Shown in pieces: positions 33,640 to 44,169 of a stretch of 64,000 nt of DNA. The number at the start of each line of letters is the position of its first letter. Position 1 is the stretch's first letter. Made by a program: the position numbers and the translations under genes. The DNA is from Perognathus longimembris pacificus. Taxonomy: Eukaryota; Chordata; Mammalia; Rodentia; Heteromyidae. Below the pieces are notes generated by a model, which saw only the letters and a program-made list of their open reading frames with translations, ran no database searches and had not been told where the DNA came from. Location of the stretch: positions 49,221,149 to 49,285,148 of the forward strand of contig NC_063166.1 in NCBI RefSeq assembly GCF_023159225.1, in the 5' to 3' direction.

Positions 33640-33832
33640 GCACACACTACTTTGTCCAGCCATTGTGTTTCCCCCATAGCTGGGATAACATGCTCATGCA
33701 CCACACCCGGCCATTCGCTGAGATGAAGTCTTGAACATTTTAATACCTGGTTGGCCTGAACTGGATGGAATCTTCTAATGTCTGTCTTCCAAGTAGTTAG
33801 AAATACAGGCTTGAGCCACAGCACCCAGCTTC
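33640..33832 (-). mobile_element. B1-like SINE pair, antisense
   Basis: 'gctgggataacatgctcat', 'ccacacccggccattcgct', then 'aatacaggcttgagccaca'. Two partly overlapping B1-like heads. Confidence 0.55.
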
Positions 33833-35670
33833 AGCTTTTACATTTTCAGCTGGGAAAACAACAAAATATTAATATGTCATGACAGAAAAAAATAGGCAAG
33901 GTCCAAAGTGTAGCATGTACAGTGTTTTATTGGTTTCTGTAGTGCATAATGAATGCGACAGCAGCAGAGCTGACTGACTGCAGTGGGGACCTAATAGCCT
34001 AAAGTTATCTGTTTTTGTTTTTTATTTTAAAGAAGTTTATGGACCTTGGATGAGACCCATCCTGAAAGGTTATTAGGTCAACCTGAGGATCAAGAAGACA
34101 GGCTGGCTGGTGGGGCTGTCTATTTTTGCTAACACTCACATGGGTGTTTGCTTCCACAGCCAGGAAAGAGGGGTCTGTGTCACACAGAAGGATTCTGGGA
34201 GAGGATGCATCTGCCTAGATGCTACAGAATGGCCCCACAGCTCCATCTCTTCTGGGAGACACCAGGTCTGATGGTCTGATGGATACCAAGGTCTCATTTC
34301 TCCGATCCAGTGCACATTCTTCTGACATCCACCAAGAAAGAGTTTGCTAATGTGCTGTTTGTGAGATTTTATTCTCTTTTAGGTCTTGTATATCCTATTG
34401 ACAGAGTAATTAAAAACTCTGATTGTTCAACACAGTGGAATTTCCATTTTTCATTGTTTTGATTGTGTGTTTATATACATTTGGAAGGGACACCCAGTTA
34501 TAATTTTGTGTATGTCACCTTTTTGGTATATTTTATTAACTCAAACTCTTACCATGTCTTGGATGGATGGGGTGAGGATATGACGATTAAGTGGGAGAGA
34601 AATGTTTGAAAGAGACAGAAGAGGCTTAGGCTGCTGTGTCAGGAGCCAGGTTCAACAGGAACAGAACTAAAAATAAAGCCAAAACACTATGGATATTAAT
34701 TATCTGGGTCAATTTTCATTGCATTAATAGTTTTTAATTTGCTTTAGAACTATTTGTTTACTTTCCAACTTTGAGGCAATGATTTGTTTATTGTTTGTTT
34801 TATTTTATGACAGTCATAAAGGGGGCAGATAGCTAGTGATTTGATAAAGGAATTATCATTGTTATCAATGCAGATGCAGAGAGGAACTATGGGATGCATT
34901 AACACAAGAAACTGAAACAACAACAACAACAACACACACACACACACACAGTTCCAAAGGGAAGTGTAAGATGGGAAAAATCTACCAGCTGGAGCACATT
35001 AACTTGCAAATCTGGTAATCCCTGATAAAGGACTCATCAAGGCAGCAACTCCTGCAGCTCTATGCAGGCAGTTAGGACCCAGGCCAGGCTGCAGATCCAC
35101 AGGAGTGGGTGTGACAGGTCCAGCCATTCCTGCTTCCACCCACCCCAGCCTGGTCCCTCTCTGTCAACACCTCTGATTTAGGAATCATTAAGGGTTGTTA
35201 TTGAAGGAAAGTTACTTGAAACAGATCTTTGGCTTTTGTCCAAGCAGCTTAAAGGAAAGCACTTGGCTCACTGTGCTAAGGTTCTCTGAGTCACTTTGGA
35301 TGCTGATTCTGGGAGGGGAGAGCAGGGAACTGAAGCCAACAACAGCTAAGACCGGTGAGCTACTGGCTCCTGCAGAACCTCCCTCTGCTCAGTCACTGAT
35401 GGCCCTCCTTTGGAACAATAGGTGGGGAGTAGGCTCCTGCAGCAGCAGGAATCTCTTGAGTGTTTTCATTGACAGAAAGTAATGGGTTCCAATTCCAGAA
35501 TCACCACCACAGGAAACCTATGTCCCAAAAGCTATAGTTCCCCCTTGAGTGGGGTATAAATACTAACTTCCTCACAGGGCTAAACAAGATTATGGGGGGA
35601 AGGGTAAATATATACTGTACAATACCTGATCATCACTGCATGCTGCTTCCCATCAAGGATTCAGCTTTAA
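33833..35670. other. Anonymous DNA with AAC/CA microsatellite
   Basis: (CAA)n(CA)n at 34917-34950. The rest is unrecognised. Confidence 0.55.
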
Positions 35671-35671
35671 A

Positions 35672-35850
35672 CTCTTTCAGATTGGTCACTCAGCTGGTGC
35701 TCTACCACTTGAGTCACACCTGCAGTCCAGCTTTTTGCTGATTATATTTGAGATGATGTCTCATGAACTTTTCTGCCTTGGCTATTTTCAAACTGTGATC
35801 CTCTGGATCTCAGTCTCCTGAGTAGCTAAGATTACAGGTAGCACCCAGCA
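35672..35850 (-). mobile_element. SINE family B
   Basis: Antisense: 'gctggtgctctaccacttg', 'cagtctcctgagtagctaa'. Confidence 0.8.
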
Positions 35851-36036
35851 TAGGTTTTTCCCATTGAGTGAGTATGACATTTACCTGCAGTCTCTCTCCT
35901 AAGCCTGGGGGACCCACTCGCTGGGAAGATGTGTTCTTTGTGTACTTAATGGAGTGTCACAGAGCAGGGTATGCAGCACAGACTCAGCCCTCCCTCCCCT
36001 TTAATCTATTTTTCCCCCGTTTATGCTGTTTTATTT

Positions 36037-36262
36037 TTTTTTCTGGGACTTGAGCTCAGTGTGTATGGTACCTGATTTTTTGTCCACAAGGCCAGCACTC
36101 TACCAATTGAGCCACATTTCCACTTCCAGCTTTTTGGTAATCAGGGATAAGAGTCTTGCAGGCTTTCCTGCCCAGGCTGACTTGGAACAGCAATGGTGAT
36201 CCTCATATCTCAACCTCCTGAGTAGCCAGGATGCCAGGTGTGAGCCACTGGTGCCCAGCAGA
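36037..36262 (-). mobile_element. SINE family B
   Basis: Antisense: 'gggacttgagctcagtgtg', 'ggccagcactctaccaatt', 'caacctcctgagtagccag', 'gtgagccactggtgcccag'. Confidence 0.88.
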
Positions 36263-36860
36263 CCAGTGTTTAGTTGAATAGAGAACTGCCTTCCTTCTTG
36301 TGCCCAGCTCCTGACCTCCTTAAGGCCTTTGCACATGTGCCTCTCTCTGCTCATGTCTTAGAGCTCTCTTCATGTCTTAGAGCTTCTCCTTGCCTCCCAC
36401 AATTCTTTCTCCTGCTTTGCCTTCATTGTCATGTACATTACATGACCCAGAGGCCTTCCTGGCATCCTGCACTAATGTTCTCCTCCTTTACAGGTTTGTG
36501 ATTTACAAACCCCAACTAAAAGGCTTGTTCTGAATCTTCCCTTAGCACTTGCTGCCTGTGCCTTTGCTGAATGCACTGGACAGAGGGGTGCTGAATGCAC
36601 CAGGGAAGGGGTGCAGGGTGGCTCCCAGTGGCACAGCCCACACTGGGCTTTCTTCTCATCTTCTCTTATCTTAGGTGGTTGTAACTGGGAGGTTGTTAGT
36701 TTTCCCATTGAAAACTGTTTCATACTACTCGAGGTTTGAAGCCTGAGGTGTCAGCGGCACCGTGCTCTCTCCAAAACTCCCAGAGGGGTGGGGGAGGAAG
36801 TATCCTCCTGTCTTCCTCATTTGTATTCTCTTTCTTTCTTTTTCACCCCTTCCACCTCTT
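36263..36860. other. Anonymous DNA
   Basis: No recognised gene or repeat. A TTTC run lies at 36825-36843. Confidence 0.5.
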
Positions 36861-36867
36861 TTTATTA

Positions 36868-37090
36868 CTAGGGATTGAACTCAGGAACTAGTGCGTATTT
36901 GGCTTGCTTGCTCAGATGGCACTCTACCAAATGGGCCACACTTCCAGCCTGCATTTTTGCTGGTTATTTTGCAGATGGAGTCCTGGGATATATGTATGTA
37001 TATATATATTGCCAAGGCTGATTTCAAACCTTGATCCTCTGAATCTTAGCCTCCTAAGGACCTAGGATTACAGGGGTGAGGAACCCGTGG
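36868..37090 (-). mobile_element. SINE family B
   Basis: Antisense: 'agggattgaactcaggaac', 'agatggcactctaccaaat', 'gcctcctaaggacctagga'. A short (TA)n sits in the linker at 36995-37008. Confidence 0.82.
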
Positions 37091-37092
37091 CT

Positions 37093-37680
37093 AGCTAATT
37101 TTCCCAATTTCTGACCACACCAGTCATTTCTTGTTGGTTGTTGCTTTTGTTTTTTGGCCTTGGTCTTTGATGCCAGCTCCTCCTTATGTATCTGTCTTCA
37201 TGGGGTTTTCTTGTAGCTCTCTTCTTCTTCCAAAGACACCTGTCATGTGTTAGTTTCATTGCATCTGATGTTGAGCACTCATTTCCCAGCAAGATCCCAT
37301 CCACAGGTCCCAGGAGATGAGGCTTGGGCAGCGCCTCTGGAGAAGGTAATTACCTCCATGGTACACTAAAGGGAAGAGTTGGGTAAAGGATGATGGGCGA
37401 TGCGACATGAATAGCAGCTGGAAGGGTGGGGTGGGTCACACTGATGGACAAACCATCTTTCCATCAAAACCACACACACCCCCAGCCTTCATAGTCCCTT
37501 CAAGGACCATTTGGCTCCTTGCATGGCCCCTTTCCAGATTCAAACATCAGGTTTCCAGACTCTTTGCAAATTACTGAATCTAACGGTGGGCTTCTGAGGA
37601 ACAGAAGAGACCGTTTTTAGTCCCTTCTACTGTGCCAGAGACTGTGATGTGTCTATACCTGCTTTCTTAAATGTTGACAG
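37093..37680. other. Anonymous DNA
   Basis: A lysine/arginine-rich minus-strand frame (37095-37304, 69 codons) looks pseudogene-like in composition, but I could not match it to a protein. No repeat recognised. Confidence 0.4.
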
Positions 37681-37681
37681 G

Positions 37682-37798
37682 GGTTTCGCTGGTTATTTCG
37701 CTCACACTTTCCTGCCTGGTTTGGTTTCAAACTATGATCTTTTGGATCTCAGGCCTCTACGTATTTAAGATTATGGGTCTGAGCCCCCAGCATCTGAC
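37682..37798 (-). mobile_element. Family B head fragment
   Basis: Antisense: 'tcgctggttatttcgctca', 'gatctcaggcctctacgta'. Confidence 0.7.
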
Positions 37799-37799
37799 T

Positions 37800-37870
37800 T
37801 GAGGAAGGCCCTATTGCAGACTGGATTTTACAGGAGAAACTGAGGTTTAGACAGGTTAAGGAGCAGGCTT
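37800..37870 (-). mobile_element. MIR fragment
   Basis: 'caggagaaactgaggttta' and 'gacaggttaaggagcag' match the antisense MIR core pattern. Confidence 0.5.
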
Positions 37871-37989
37871 GCAGCTTCTATTCCCCCTCCACACCACCCC
37901 CCTCCACACACCAGCTGGGACTTATAATAGCCTAGATTTCAGAGAAACTTCCAGACAACCCTCGGGTGGTTTTCCACCAACACTAGGCT

Positions 37990-38440
37990 AACTCGACTAA
38001 TGAGGTCGGAGCCGTGAGCCTCATGGAATTGTCCTTCCGGCCTTGAGTTCCTTCAGACTCCGGGTTCTCACACCATCGCCAGATTTGGGTTTGCAATGCC
38101 CTCCCCGCCCGGCCCCACTCTCGAGGGGAGCTTTGAACTGGAGAACTGGTGCCTGGCTCCCGTGTGACCTCGACGGAGCACACGCAAGACGAGAGGTTTG
38201 CTCATCTCGAGGTTCAGGGCCTGCCATGTGCGCTAACGATCGCTGCCCAGGTCAGGCTCTTTCCGCGGCGGGACCGGTTGTGCGGGGGCGGCGGGAGGAG
38301 TCCTCCCGGCCTTCGCATGTTCGCGGGTGCGGCCCCGCCGGGTCAGGCTCCGGGCGCCTCAGAGAGCCTCGCACCCGGGGGCCCGACGCAGCCGCAGGGC
38401 CAAGGGCGCTGGCGGGGCCGCTGCAGCCGCGCGGCCGCAG
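37990..38440. promoter_or_regulatory. CpG island, candidate promoter
   Basis: I count about 46 CpG dinucleotides in roughly 450 bp, against almost none in either flank. The densest part is 38220-38440. Sites include GCGGCCGC at the right edge and several GGGCGGnG/CCCGCCC-like SP1-type boxes (for example 38285-38295, 38103-38109). The right edge is abrupt: after GCCGCAGTG the sequence turns A/T-rich. Open frames cross it on both strands (38043-38474 plus, from a TTG; 38021-38227 minus, from an ATG in weak context), but their Pro/Arg/Gly-rich translations look like plain GC-rich composition. No recognised exon, so direction and gene are unknown. It could be the first exon or promoter of a gene or lncRNA extending outside the window. 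Confidence 0.8.
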
Positions 38441-38860
38441 TGCCCCTTTAATCTATTTTTATCTTGTACAATGACTTCATATTCATAAGACAATAAGGTG
38501 AATCAAGAGAAAACATGTTGTTCCCTGGACTGAAGAATGCAGGGCCGCCTGCTCTCCTCCATGACTGCTTTCTCTTGACAGGAGAGAAAAGTGGTGTCTA
38601 CATGTAAAATGAAGCACATACTACCAACGACCCAGAGTCTGACGTGCTCTGTGGGCTTTGGCCTGGTCTCTGTTTGAACCCTGTAATTGCCATGTTTCCT
38701 GTCGTGGTTTTGGAGCCATGTCTGTCTTTAAGTTTGCCTGGAGCTCTGCTCTGTTGCCTGGGAGACATTAGGAGACTTCTAGCACAAAGGTTTGGTACTG
38801 AAAAAAAGTCCACAGTCTTTCCCTGTTGAATTTGCCGTGGATCAAACGGCATGTGAACTC
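38441..38860. other. A/T-rich flank of the CpG island
   Basis: Unique sequence. It contains ctatttttat (38453-38462, MEF2-like or TATA-like) and attcataagacaataa. No gene or repeat recognised. Confidence 0.5.
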
Positions 38861-38867
38861 CCATACG

Positions 38868-38950
38868 CTTCCCTCCCTCCCTCCTTCCTTCCTTCCTCCC
38901 TTCCTTCCTCCCTCCCTCCCTCCTTCCCTTCCTTCCTTTCTTCCTCTCTT
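38868..38950. repeat. CCTT polypyrimidine tract
   Basis: Irregular CCCT/CCTT units with no purines across about 75 bp. Confidence 0.93.
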
Positions 38951-38964
38951 GTGCTTTCTCTCTC

Positions 38965-39070
38965 TCTGTCTTTGAAACAGGGTCTCTGTAACCTAAGCTA
39001 GCTTCAAACTCAGGATACTCCTTCTATAGCCTCCTGGGTGTTAGAATAACAGTCATGAACTCCAACACAG
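38965..39070 (-). mobile_element. B1-type SINE
   Basis: Antisense: 'gaaacagggtctctgtaac', 'gcctcctgggtgttagaat'. Confidence 0.75.
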
Positions 39071-39247
39071 TAGTGAATCCCCATACTTTTTTTCACCGTA
39101 CATATAGCTTGGCTAAGTCTGTACTTATTCAAACTATTAGGTTAAATGTGTGGAAGGATTTGACAGGTTAATTTTATAGTATTCCATTTCATAATTATGT
39201 ATAGTCAAATAGACAATTATTTAAGTCACCAAGAATTAAAAAAAAAT

Positions 39248-39370
39248 ATGTTGAGCTAGATGTGGTGGCACACACCTGTAATTCCAGTACTCAAGACAGT
39301 ATGGAGAAATCAAAGCCAGCCTGGGCTATATAGCAAGATGCTGGCTCAAAAATCAAAATGAAAGTTAAAA
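39248..39370 (+). mobile_element. B1-type SINE
   Basis: 'gatgtggtggcacacacct', 'gtaattccagtactcaaga', 'cagcctgggctatatagca'. Typical rodent B1. Confidence 0.85.
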
Positions 39371-39690
39371 AAAGTATTTTGACTGGAAAAATATTGTTAT
39401 AAAGAATATTATAGGGACAAGTGATGGAATTTAAATGTACCATGGATTTGATAAGAATATAGTATCAAGGTAAAGTTTCTATAGATATGGTGTGTACTAT
39501 AGATGTAGCATATTGTCCTTGTTCCTAAGAACCATTAGGAGACATCTCTCAAACAGTTCAGAAATAAGATCTGCATATATGTATCTGGGGAGAGTAAAAG
39601 AATGATAAGGCACGTGGAGCAACATGTAATTAATTGACAAATGCGGTAAAAGATAGAGTATTGTGATATTTTAGGTGTGTGTGTGCACGC
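39371..39690. other. Anonymous A/T-rich DNA
   Basis: No recognised gene or repeat. Ends in GTGTGTGCACGCACAC, a short palindrome at 39677-39692. Confidence 0.5.
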
Positions 39691-39699
39691 ACACATGAT

Positions 39700-39930
39700 A
39701 GTACTGGGGTTTGAACTCAGGGCTTGGGAGCTGTCCTTGTGCTTTTTGGCTCAAGACTAGTGGTCTACTATTTGAACCACAGGTATCCTAATTTATCCTA
39801 ACCTTGGCTTTTTGGTGGCTAATTGGAGGTAGCTAATAAAAGTCTCATCGACTTTCCTTCTGGAGATGGCTTTGAACTATGATCTTCAAATCTCAGCTTC
39901 CTGAATGGCTAGGGTTATAGGCATGTACAT
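39700..39930 (-). mobile_element. SINE family B
   Basis: Antisense: 'ggggtttgaactcagggct', 'ggtggctaattggaggtag', 'cagcttcctgaatggctag'. Confidence 0.85.
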
Positions 39931-40380
39931 GTAAATTTGAAACTGTGTCAAAATAAAAAGTTATCTCTAAATAGTAAGTCATATGGAAAGCAGTGTAAGG
40001 TGTATGCCCACCAACAGGAATGCCTGCTCAAATGACTGAACATCAAATTTGGCCTTGCCATTCATTTTCGACCTACTTCATATTTATTGCCCTCATTTCC
40101 TTTGTGCCTTAAAAGGCCAAATGCTTTCCTCCAGTCCCCAGTGGCTTATGGCAAAATAATCATCATTCAAGAACCAGGGAAGGAGACATGCATCTGCTCA
40201 GACCATAGCTGTTTTTCCTTTTCCTGCCACATGATGTCACTTTCTCTAACTTTGAACCAGTACTCACCCCCCAGGCTGGCCTGCTCCAAGGCTGAGAGAG
40301 TTTTAGCAGCAGATAGAAACTGTTCACTACTGAGGCCATCCAAGACCAGTGTGTTGCTGCAAACCCAGCAGCTGGTTAGT
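39931..40380. other. Anonymous DNA with a CArG-like box
   Basis: ccttaaaagg at 40107-40116 is a perfect CC(A/T)6GG. No gene or repeat recognised. Confidence 0.5.
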
Positions 40381-40394
40381 CCAGCTGGAATTTT

Positions 40395-40576
40395 TTTCTT
40401 TTTTTTTGGCCAGTTCTGGGCCTTGGACGACTTCTTTTTACTCAAGGCTAGCACTCTGCCACTTGAGCCACAGCGCCACTTCTGGCCGTTTTCTGTATAT
40501 GTGGTGCTGGGGAATTGAACCCAAGGCTTCAGGTATAAGAGGCAAGCCCTCTTGACACTAGGCCATATCCCCAGCC
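40395..40576 (-). mobile_element. SINE family A with internal deletion and TSD
   Basis: Antisense copy. 'gggccttgga' joins 'cgacttc', losing about 25 bp of the terminal tail. The exact TSD ccagctggaatttt is at 40381-40394 and 40577-40590. Confidence 0.95.
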
Positions 40577-40836
40577 CCAGCTGGAATTTTAAAAAATACT
40601 TATTGAGGAGCCAAACCCTAACAAGGTTTTAGTCAAGTTATAAGCCTGGGCTTCAGTCCTGGGAAGGTTCGGAGAATCTGCTTCCAAGTTTATTGGAAGT
40701 TTATTCCAGGTAGTTTTCAAGAAGTCTCCATAAGTGCTACAGGTCCCCTTTAGGGCTGTTCAGAACTCATGGCAGCTGGCTTCTCCAGAAGTAATGGAAA
40801 AGGAGAGAGGGAGGACCCATGCTGTAGCCTAATCTT

Positions 40837-41050
40837 TTTTTTTTTTTTTTTTTTTTTTTGGCCAGTCCTGGGCCTTGGACTCAGGGCCTGAGCACTGTCC
40901 CTGGCTTCTTCCTGCTCAAGGCTAGCACTCTGCCACTTGAGCCACAGCGCCGCTTCTGGCTGTTTTCTGTATATGTGGTGCTGGGGAATCGAACCTAGGG
41001 CCTCGTGTATCCGAGGCAGGCACTCTTGCCACTAGGCTATATCCCCAGCC
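40837..41050 (-). mobile_element. SINE family A, young subfamily, with TSD
   Basis: Near-consensus antisense copy with a roughly 25-bp T-tract. The exact TSD ctgtagcctaatctt is at 40822-40836 and 41051-41065. Confidence 0.97.
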
Positions 41051-41067
41051 CTGTAGCCTAATCTTGT

Positions 41068-41090
41068 GTGTGTATGTTTGTGGTGTGTGT

Positions 41091-41131
<41 letters not shown>
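41068..41131. repeat. (TG)n microsatellite
   Basis: TG units with TATG and TTTG interruptions, beginning next to the TSD of the preceding SINE. Confidence 0.95.
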
Positions 41132-41133
<2 letters not shown>

Positions 41134-42750
41134 CTCATGTGCCCTGCTACTTAGCTTAATTTTTTTTTATAATAAGGGCATGTTTGCTGGGAAGAGCCAT
41201 CACTGGAAGGATCCTGAGTAGACTGACACACATTCCCTGTGTGGAGCCTATGGCTGGCTTCTGCAAAGAGCTGTGTACAGTCGAGTAGCCCTTGCATCCG
41301 GACCACAGGATCAGTGTTTTAGGAGACTACTGGTATGAGGGAGGCCTGGAATCATTGAGAATAGGCATGGGGAGGCAGGGTAGTTAGTTTGAGACATTAG
41401 GTGTGGGGTGAAAGGAAGACTATGGTGGAAAGGATAGAGGAAGCTTTGAAAATGTGGAGTTAGAATCAACTGATTATCTGATCTGATTGCAATGTCTCAA
41501 GGAGAACAGAGATGGAAAATTATGGCAGAAGCAAAAGGTACTGGTCAAAGCATGTGGCCTGACTGGTCACATATGCCTGCCCAAGACCTTCATTTTTAAA
41601 AATACCTTTATTTTTGTAAGAAAGGGAGGTGCCCATTCTGAGAGGGGAGCCAGGAAATGGGTTTGAGGGCTTAATTGAACAAGCTACAGGCCATCCAAAC
41701 TATGAATAGGCTGTTGTCTTGGATTCAGACATTTCAGGTCATGCTGTAATCCCGTCTTCCTTTGATGGGGGTGGGATAGAAGAGGAGAAACTTTGAGGAT
41801 CAGAGAAAGATCACAATGGTAGGCAGAGCTTTCCCAGTAGCTGGCAGTAAGCAAGTAGCAAGGCCTTTGGGCTAAAATGAAAACCATGGAGCTGGTAAAA
41901 CATTGGTGTTCCAGGCTGGCTGTGGGTAGCAGGAAGCTCTGTCTCCTAGATGAGGCAGGCCTCCCCTGAGGGGCCAGAGGAGTGCTATCTGTACATGCAG
42001 GTGTGGAGGGCATAAGTAGCGAGATGTATTAAGGGCATCTGGCCTCCAGCCTATGGAAATCCTGCTCTCCTGGCTCCAGAACTCACCTTCCAGAACTTAC
42101 AGAGAAAAGGGTTATGCCATCACAGAGCACATGTTTCAGTTTTTCTGAGAAAATCTTGATAGAATACACTTCAAGGTACCATGGGACCTTGTAGCATGTG
42201 TGTAGTCATTCTGAAAGCAGACAGTAAACATGATGTGAGAGAGGTGCTGGGGGAGATGTGGCAGGAACATAGAACAGTCAGCATGGGCGAGGCTGGGGAG
42301 GGGAGGCAGCCAGTTTGGGAGGACTAAGTAGGAGGAGGGCCTGCAACACCCACTCCAGAGCTGTCCCCCAGTGGGACAGGGATACTGACCATGCGTTTAA
42401 CCCCAGTCATTTGCTAGTTCACTCATTTGTTTACTGTTCATTAAGTACCTGTTCCCTGCACTTACCTTTTTCTCTATGGTCATCCTTGGTGCCCAAGGGG
42501 ATCAGTTTCAGGATCCTTCATTAAGACCACAATGGATGGATGCACAAGCCTGCTCTATAAATTGCTGTAGTGTTTGCATATATGTCACACATATCCTCTC
42601 ATATATTTTAAATCATCTTTACATTACATGTAATAGTGAGTGCAATTTACATGTTATGGAACTAGTTGTTATACTGTACTGTATAACAACTATTCTTATC
42701 ATTGAGGAAATAATAACAAGAACAGAAAGTCTGTAATGTTCAATTCAAAT
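41132..42750. other. Anonymous DNA
   Basis: About 1.6 kb without a gene or repeat that I can name. Confidence 0.5.
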
Positions 42751-42756
42751 GCAGTT

Positions 42757-42915
42757 TTCCCTCCTTCCTTTCTTCCCTCTCTTCCTCCCTTCCTTTCTTC
42801 CTCCTTTCCTCCCTTCCTGTCTTCTTCCCTCTCTCCCTCCCTTCTTCTCGCCTTTCTTCCCTCCCTTCCTCCCTCCTTCTTCCCTCCCTCCTCTTTCTTT
42901 CTTTCCTCTTCTTAT
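42757..42915. repeat. Polypyrimidine CCTT tract, ~160 bp
   Basis: Almost pure C/T with a few single purines (G near 42819 and 42850). Irregular CCTT/CCCT units. Confidence 0.95.
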
Positions 42916-42919
42916 TTTT

Positions 42920-43052
42920 GACAGTGTTTTTTGCTGGGCAATTGGAGACAGAGTCTCATGGACTTTTCATTTCCAGATGGCTAGGAGTCATGATCTTCTG
43001 GATCTCAATTTTCTGCATAGCTAGGATCATAGGCCTGAGCTACTCATTCAGC
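42920..43052 (-). mobile_element. Family B head and linker fragment
   Basis: Antisense: 'gctgggcaattggagacag', 'ttttctgcatagctaggat'. The missing tail position is occupied by the polypyrimidine tract. Confidence 0.75.
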
Positions 43053-43175
43053 TGATTTTGAACAATTAGCTCTGAAATACACTAAACTATAGAGAAGTGT
43101 TGAACTAGAGTGATTAGAAAGAGTTCTGCTTGTAAGTTCTTTCAAAATACGGATAGGGAAGTTTTTATAGATTTA
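43053..43175. other. Anonymous DNA
   Basis: Short unique spacer holding the left TSD of the ID element. Confidence 0.5.
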
Positions 43176-43262
43176 TTTTTTTTCCAGAGCTGAAGACCGA
43201 ATTCAAGGGGCCTTGCGCTCGCCAGGCAGGTGCTCTTCCACTGAGCTAAATCTCTAGCCTCC
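43176..43262 (-). mobile_element. Classic rodent ID element with TSD
   Basis: Monomeric ID in antisense. Read on the minus strand it has an A-box TTAGCTCAGTGG and the typical 'gagcacctgcctggcgag' and 'gcaaggccccttgaattcg', ending in a short A-tail. The TSD gatagggaag is at 43152-43161 and 43264-43273. It lacks the second monomer of family A. Confidence 0.92.
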
Positions 43263-43273
43263 AGATAGGGAAG

Positions 43274-43769
43274 CTTTTTAAATGATATGCTCATATTATT
43301 TTTTGTTACAAAATTGTGCAAGAGTAAAAAAAAAGCTCTGCTGATGAGTTTTCAGACTGTGTAGGGTGAATTTCTTGAAGCAGGTCCCCTTCCATTCCAT
43401 GTTTAAACATCACTTGTATCTTCAAAAGATAGATTTGCTGGGGTTTTCTATTTTGTTTTATCTGTTAGAAATAGTTCTGGGCTGTATACTAGTGGCTGGC
43501 TGTGACCTTCAGAAGACAATCAGCCTCAGAGTGACTATCTTTTGGTAAAATCAAACTTCCCACCCCCACCTCACTTGCTTGAGTATATCACAAGACAGAG
43601 AGTCATATGCCCAATGAGGCAAGGATTCTTCCTGGTAAACTCACTCCACCCACCGAGGTACACACGAGCTGCGTGATGTATAGACAAGGGACTGAGACCT
43701 TGTCTCTTTATGCTGAGAAATGGCCATTTTCCCCTTAGGATGGCTCATGGACTTCTCATCCTGCAAGGG
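43274..43769. other. Anonymous DNA
   Basis: No recognised gene or repeat. Confidence 0.5.
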
Positions 43770-43890
43770 TACAGGCTAAGCTACTGTATTCCATACCTAT
43801 AATACCAACCACTTGCGAGGCTGAGACAGGATAATCATGAGTTTGAGTCAAGCCTGAGCTGTATAGACCTTGTTGCAAAGCAAAACAAAT
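43770..43890 (+). mobile_element. B1-type SINE
   Basis: 'ataccaaccacttgcgagg', 'ctgagacaggataatcatg', 'gagctgtatagaccttg'. Confidence 0.8.
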
Positions 43891-44169
43891 GGAACACTGG
43901 CATTCATTAATCATGCAGAGTGTACCTCATCCCCTGTATCAGAAAAAGTTCTTATGATCCTCAGGTGAAATAAATATAGAGAACTTACTAAGGGTCCTAC
44001 CAACACTTTGATGGATTGTCTCATACTCTTGAGGTCACGTGTGGGCCTTGGAGACCATGGAGCCAGGCTGGCCCTTCATGGGTTGGGCTCTCTGTGTGAC
44101 CCAAAGCCCCACCCACACCACTATCCTTTGAAAAGTGGTCCAGAAACTCCCCAATATAGTCGGGTCAAT

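Noticed and set aside
38043..38474. 143-codon frame across the CpG island
   Set aside because: It begins at TTG, and stop codons are rare in GC-rich DNA. Pro/Arg/Gly composition reflects base content. No known protein recognised.
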